From assembly GCA_022385805.1 (NCBI GenBank), contig MU277754.1, positions 47,864 through 111,863 of the forward strand: a stretch of DNA of 64,000 bases, in the 5' to 3' direction. How positions within the stretch are numbered: position 1 is the stretch's first letter; every line of letters starts with the position of its first letter. Below the pieces are notes generated by a model. That model was given only the letters and a program-made list of their open reading frames with translations, ran no database searches and was not told the DNA's origin. This DNA comes from Pilatotrama ljubarskyi (lineage: Eukaryota > Basidiomycota > Agaricomycetes > Polyporales > Polyporaceae). Shown piece after piece: positions 61,035 to 64,000 of this stretch. The position numbers and the translations under genes are program-made.

Positions 61035-62275
61035 TCATGCTCCTGCTCGTGCTCTGGCCAGTACTGCTGCAATGAGTCCTGGCACGTCGTTGGCCTGTAC
61101 ATGGGCACCGACAACGTCGCCAATATCCTCCACTAAACCTTCCACCTCTGCGTCGGCCAGTTGCCTTGAATTCGGGACGAACAGGAGCTTGATGAAAATC
61201 TCCCTGCGCTTGCTAGCTCCCCGAGGTGTGATGGCGTATGAGAGGTGGAGCTCGTTCTCGGATTCGGAGTGCGAGGTCTCAAGTGACACGAGCGCGCGAT
61301 AGAACGCCAGCGAGACCGTGTACCTGCGTGAGATCAGAAGGAGAGTGCACAGAGGTCCAGTATGGCTACGTACCAGTCATACAGTCCGACGACCCGCCCG
61401 TCCTGGATCTCATCCTGGCCGGCCTTGACGGTCTTCTCGAGGTCAGCCCGCTCGACGCGCAACCGCTCGACCTCCCTCGCGCCCGTTTTCACCCGCTCCT
61501 TGACATCCTCGACCTGCGCGTTCACTTGCTGCAGTTCGTCGTCGAGCTCCTGCATCTCCGCAACCTGTGCGTCGAGCTGGGCGTTCGCGGCCGGGATGGT
61601 CAAACGTGGGTGGGGGTGGGCCTGACGGAGGCGCGTCAAGGTGAGCCGTGCGTCAAGGATTTTGCTGGCGAGTGCCGCCGCCTCTTGAGTGAGGGCTCGG
61701 GCCTTGTTGTAGTCTGACGCATGACGGAGTGTTCCTTATGAGGAGTCGCGCAGACGTAGTATGGAGGCAAGCTCACCTTGTTCAACGAGGGGTGCGAGGG
61801 TGCGCACGTCGCCGTACTTCTCTGCGAGGCGTGCCTTTGCAGCAGACAGAATCTCTTTCTTCTTCTCGTTCTCTATGCGGAGCAGCTCGTTGTCCTCCGC
61901 GTTGATGTTCGGTGCTTCATCGCTGACGATGGTCTTGACGTACTGGTCCTTGGCCTTCTGCTGCAGATAGTTGAACTTCAGATTTCGCAGGAAAGCCTGC
62001 ATGCAAGCCTGCGTCAGAATTGTTGGGCGCGGGTGACCTGGGACACGGGCACATACGATCTGCGAGGCCACTTCTGCCGCGACGATAGCCGGATCCGTCG
62101 TCCCCGCAACTCCCTCTGAGATCAGTCCTGGGTCCTTTGCAAGCGCGCTCTGAAGCGTGTCAAAGCGGTTTTGGTCTTCTACGATGTGCAGCTTGGCCTC
62201 GTCGAGTTTCGCTCGAAGGGCACGTGCGACTTCGAGCTTGCCGGAACTGTCGATATCCTTCGGGGCGGGAGACAT
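61035..62275 (-). CDS. SOS7: Kinetochore protein Sos7-like
   Basis: Sos7 is a coiled-coil kinetochore protein first described in fission yeast, where it helps load the Mis12 complex. Four exons, 62275-62057, 61996-61777, 61713-61374 and 61323-61035, join in frame to 355 residues. The N-terminal region has the family pattern around FLRNLKFNYLQQKAKDQYVK. Long heptad-rich coils follow: NELLRIENEKKKEILSAAKA and VAEMQELDDELQQVNAQVED ... RVERADLEKTV. The C-terminal globular-looking part holds GLYDWYTVSLAFYRALVSLE and ENELHLSYAI. The GLYDWY region crosses the third intron. The protein is acidic and has no signal peptide. Family assignment rests on pattern recognition rather than a search. Confidence 0.8.
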
Positions 62276-62832
62276 GGTCGTAGACGAGATGCAACAGAGG
62301 TGACTGTAAGACCTGTACAAGCGTAAGAGTGCGACGAGTGCAGAGGATTGAAGGAAGGGACACTGGTCGGCGGTACGACGCGAGATGGTAGTCCGGGTTC
62401 AAGTGGCGACAGACACCGAAACGCACGCGACGCGTTGTAGGCACGTGACCGCGCCCACAGTTCGTCTCGTGGCCTCGGGAGGAGTCGGAGTCTTAGTATC
62501 TCGGAGTCGTGCAATAACATAGCGGCCGGCTCGATGGCTACCGTGCGTGGGTAAGAAGTGCGCGAAATTCAAGTCAGAACTGCTACTTTCTGCGGCTTTA
62601 TAGGGACGCATGAAATTCCCCGAAATGAGGTTCTTGAGTGAAGGGAGGGCCCATTGCAACCTGCTGACTGAGGCGGCAGTCAGGCCGACGATGTCCGTCG
62701 TGGCATAATCCGATTTCTCATAGCTCGCTTCATGATACACATTTCGGACGTCGTATTGACAACCCTCATAGCTCGGACCGGAAAGTCTGCCCAAACCGCT
62801 TCTTCCCAGCTCGCGCGACCACGCCGTCCTCC
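62276..62832. other. Sos7 upstream region and FIP 3' region
   Basis: 557 bases between the Sos7 start and the FIP stop; both genes are on the minus strand. No coding signal was recognised. Confidence 0.5.
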
Positions 62833-63177
62833 CTAGTTCCACTCGGCAACAAGGTACTGGTTCTGCGTGTCAGAGTCGACCACGTAGACGCGAATCTTGT
62901 GGGCCTGATCGATGCCGTATCCCTTGTTGTACTCGAGGAAGTTGACCTTCTGCGAGCCGTCACTCTGAACAGAGTACGGCTTCGTGATCCCGAGGTCGTT
63001 CTCGTCCACCATCAGGCGGTACGTGTATACCTTGTCGGCGAGGACGCGCGGAAAGGTGACGCTGTCAATGTAGTTGTTCGGAGTGCCGCGGGTCCATTTC
63101 GGGGTGTAGTCGATGTTCACCGTCCTCATGGTGGAAGCGAGGTAGAGGAGCATGGCGCTATGGGTGGGAGCAGACAT
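62833..63177 (-). CDS. Fungal immunomodulatory protein (FIP, LZ-8/Fve family)
   Basis: FIPs are small, stable, lectin-like proteins of mushrooms that agglutinate cells and stimulate mammalian lymphocytes; their role in the fungus is unclear. The gene is one intronless frame of 114 residues, close to the usual 110-115. The family core is plain: NIDYTPKWTRGTPNNYIDSV, TFPRVLADKVYTYRL, YSVQSDGSQKVNFLEYNKGY and ending YLVAEWN. The short N-terminal segment (LLYLASTMR) matches the helix used for dimer formation, followed by the immunoglobulin/fibronectin-III-like sheet. Trp28 and Trp113 are kept. There is no Cys and no classical signal peptide, as in known FIPs. The N-terminus is divergent, and Met17 is an alternative start. 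A TATAAG at 63406-63411 (-) is a possible upstream promoter box. Confidence 0.93.
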   Translation of the reverse strand: MSAPTHSAMLLYLASTMRTVNIDYTPKWTRGTPNNYIDSVTFPRVLADKVYTYRLMVDENDLGITKPYSVQSDGSQKVNFLEYNKGYGIDQAHKIRVYVVDSDTQNQYLVAEWN

Positions 63178-64000
63178 GGCGGGGATTTGGCGTAGTGGCA
63201 GGCTGTAGGTGGGCTAGGTCAGAATCGTGTTGTCGCAAGGAAGGGAGGCAAGGGGAGTGAACCTGATGGTCGTTCGACAAGTATCTGCTGCTGTGACAGC
63301 GGTCAGGACGAGTGCCCTATGCCGTTTAAGTACTGGCATAGGCACTTACCACAATGGAGAGGGAACTGGGGCGAATGATCAATCTGAGGCCCCTGTAAGC
63401 AGCCTCTTATACAAAATCTGGTGGGCGCCCATACTCCAAAGCCCTCGGAGTTCTCGGTGACTCGCCTGCTCCCACCGCTCCATGCAAGAGGTGGCAGAAG
63501 AGGGTCAGAAACACACCGTAGACTGAATTCGGAACGAAACGAGCACCGGTCCTCGAGGCCCGCGTAAAGGCCTTCGAGGCAAGCTTGAATGACTCGACTT
63601 GTCAACCCGCTGAGCAAGAGGCGACAGGGAAGCCTCATAATAGCGCAGCAGCTTGCGAAATACACGGCTTCCGTCTACCGCTCGATGACTAAGTTCAAGA
63701 TCGACTTGAGGTCCTAAAGTGTCTCTCTTGCCAGAAAGGCGTGAAAATGTTCGAGGCGGCCCGTCGTTGAGGCCTATGGTTGATGTCAGTCCAATCTCTG
63801 AGTTCCGAATGGCATCCTGTGATTCAGCTTCAGCGAGAGTGCATCGCCTAGTAGCAACAGAAGGCGACTGACCAGTGATGAATAGGGCAATGTCGGAGAT
63901 GTATCTGTTGAACTAGGCGCTTACTAATAGCAGCATAGTCAACCGGTCGCACTTAGTCATAGGTGCTGACATGCGGACAATAGAGTTCGTGGCTGGTAGA
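63178..64000 (-). promoter_or_regulatory. FIP upstream region to the window edge
   Basis: 823 bases without a recognisable gene. TATAAG on the minus strand at 63406-63411, about 230 bases before the FIP start, is the only promoter-like element seen. The right end may belong to a neighbouring gene outside the window. Confidence 0.4.

Noticed and set aside
1..64000. Secondary-metabolite cluster, CRISPR array, bacterial operon, integrated virus or complete transposon
   Set aside because: No synthase genes, regularly spaced repeats, terminal repeats, transposase, reverse transcriptase or viral proteins were recognised. The lone Zn(II)2Cys6 factor and SDR are far apart with housekeeping genes between them.

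Overview
The window looks like nuclear DNA of a filamentous basidiomycete, probably an Agaricomycete and plausibly a polypore. Coding regions are G/C-rich at third codon positions and are broken by many short GT..AG introns (mostly about 45-70 nt). The gene set is eukaryotic and fungal: TOR kinase, Arp8, a Con7-type zinc finger, a Zn(II)2Cys6 regulator, ELMO, Pus1 and Sos7. A fungal immunomodulatory protein (FIP) of the LZ-8/Fve family lies near the right end; that family is known mainly from mushroom-forming fungi. No bacterial operons, phage genes or CRISPR arrays were seen.

Layout, left to right. At 1-5748 (-) is the N-terminal part of a TOR kinase gene, cut by the window edge inside the FAT region. 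It is divergent from an F-box/RCC1-repeat gene (6116-8445, +). An intron-containing tRNA-Pro(AGG) follows at 8742-8825 (-). A long gene-poor stretch (8.8-17.0 kb) leads to a Con7-like C2H2 regulator (17017-19739, -), then a second gene-poor stretch (19.7-31.9 kb). Next come a coiled-coil RING protein (31941-33537, +) and the INO80 subunit Arp8 (34206-37155, -). A second tRNA-Pro(AGG) copy is at 37416-37500 (+), followed by a third gene-poor stretch (37.5-41.5 kb).

From 41.5 kb onward the DNA is gene-dense: Zn(II)2Cys6 factor (41497-43508, +), an 802-residue unknown protein with a PP1-docking-like motif (44119-46576, -), ELMO/CED-12 homologue (47898-50975, +), methylenetetrahydrofolate reductase (51778-54072, -), a small unknown ORF (54187-54669, -), tRNA pseudouridine synthase Pus1 (54945-57277, +), a short-chain dehydrogenase (58045-58916, +), a possible gene or element remnant (59404-60264, +), the kinetochore protein Sos7 (61035-62275, -) and the FIP gene (62833-63177, -).

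These genes do not form a pathway cluster. They are mostly housekeeping or signalling genes (TOR signalling, chromatin remodelling, tRNA modification, one-carbon metabolism, kinetochore, Rac-type signalling) with two lineage-specific regulators and the FIP effector gene. Exon models were built by hand from splice signals and frame continuity. Where I give a residue total, exon lengths add to a multiple of three. The most notable points are the FIP gene, several 13-15 nt micro-exons that automated callers would likely miss, the two identical tRNA-Pro genes with diverged introns, and the three gene-poor intervals.
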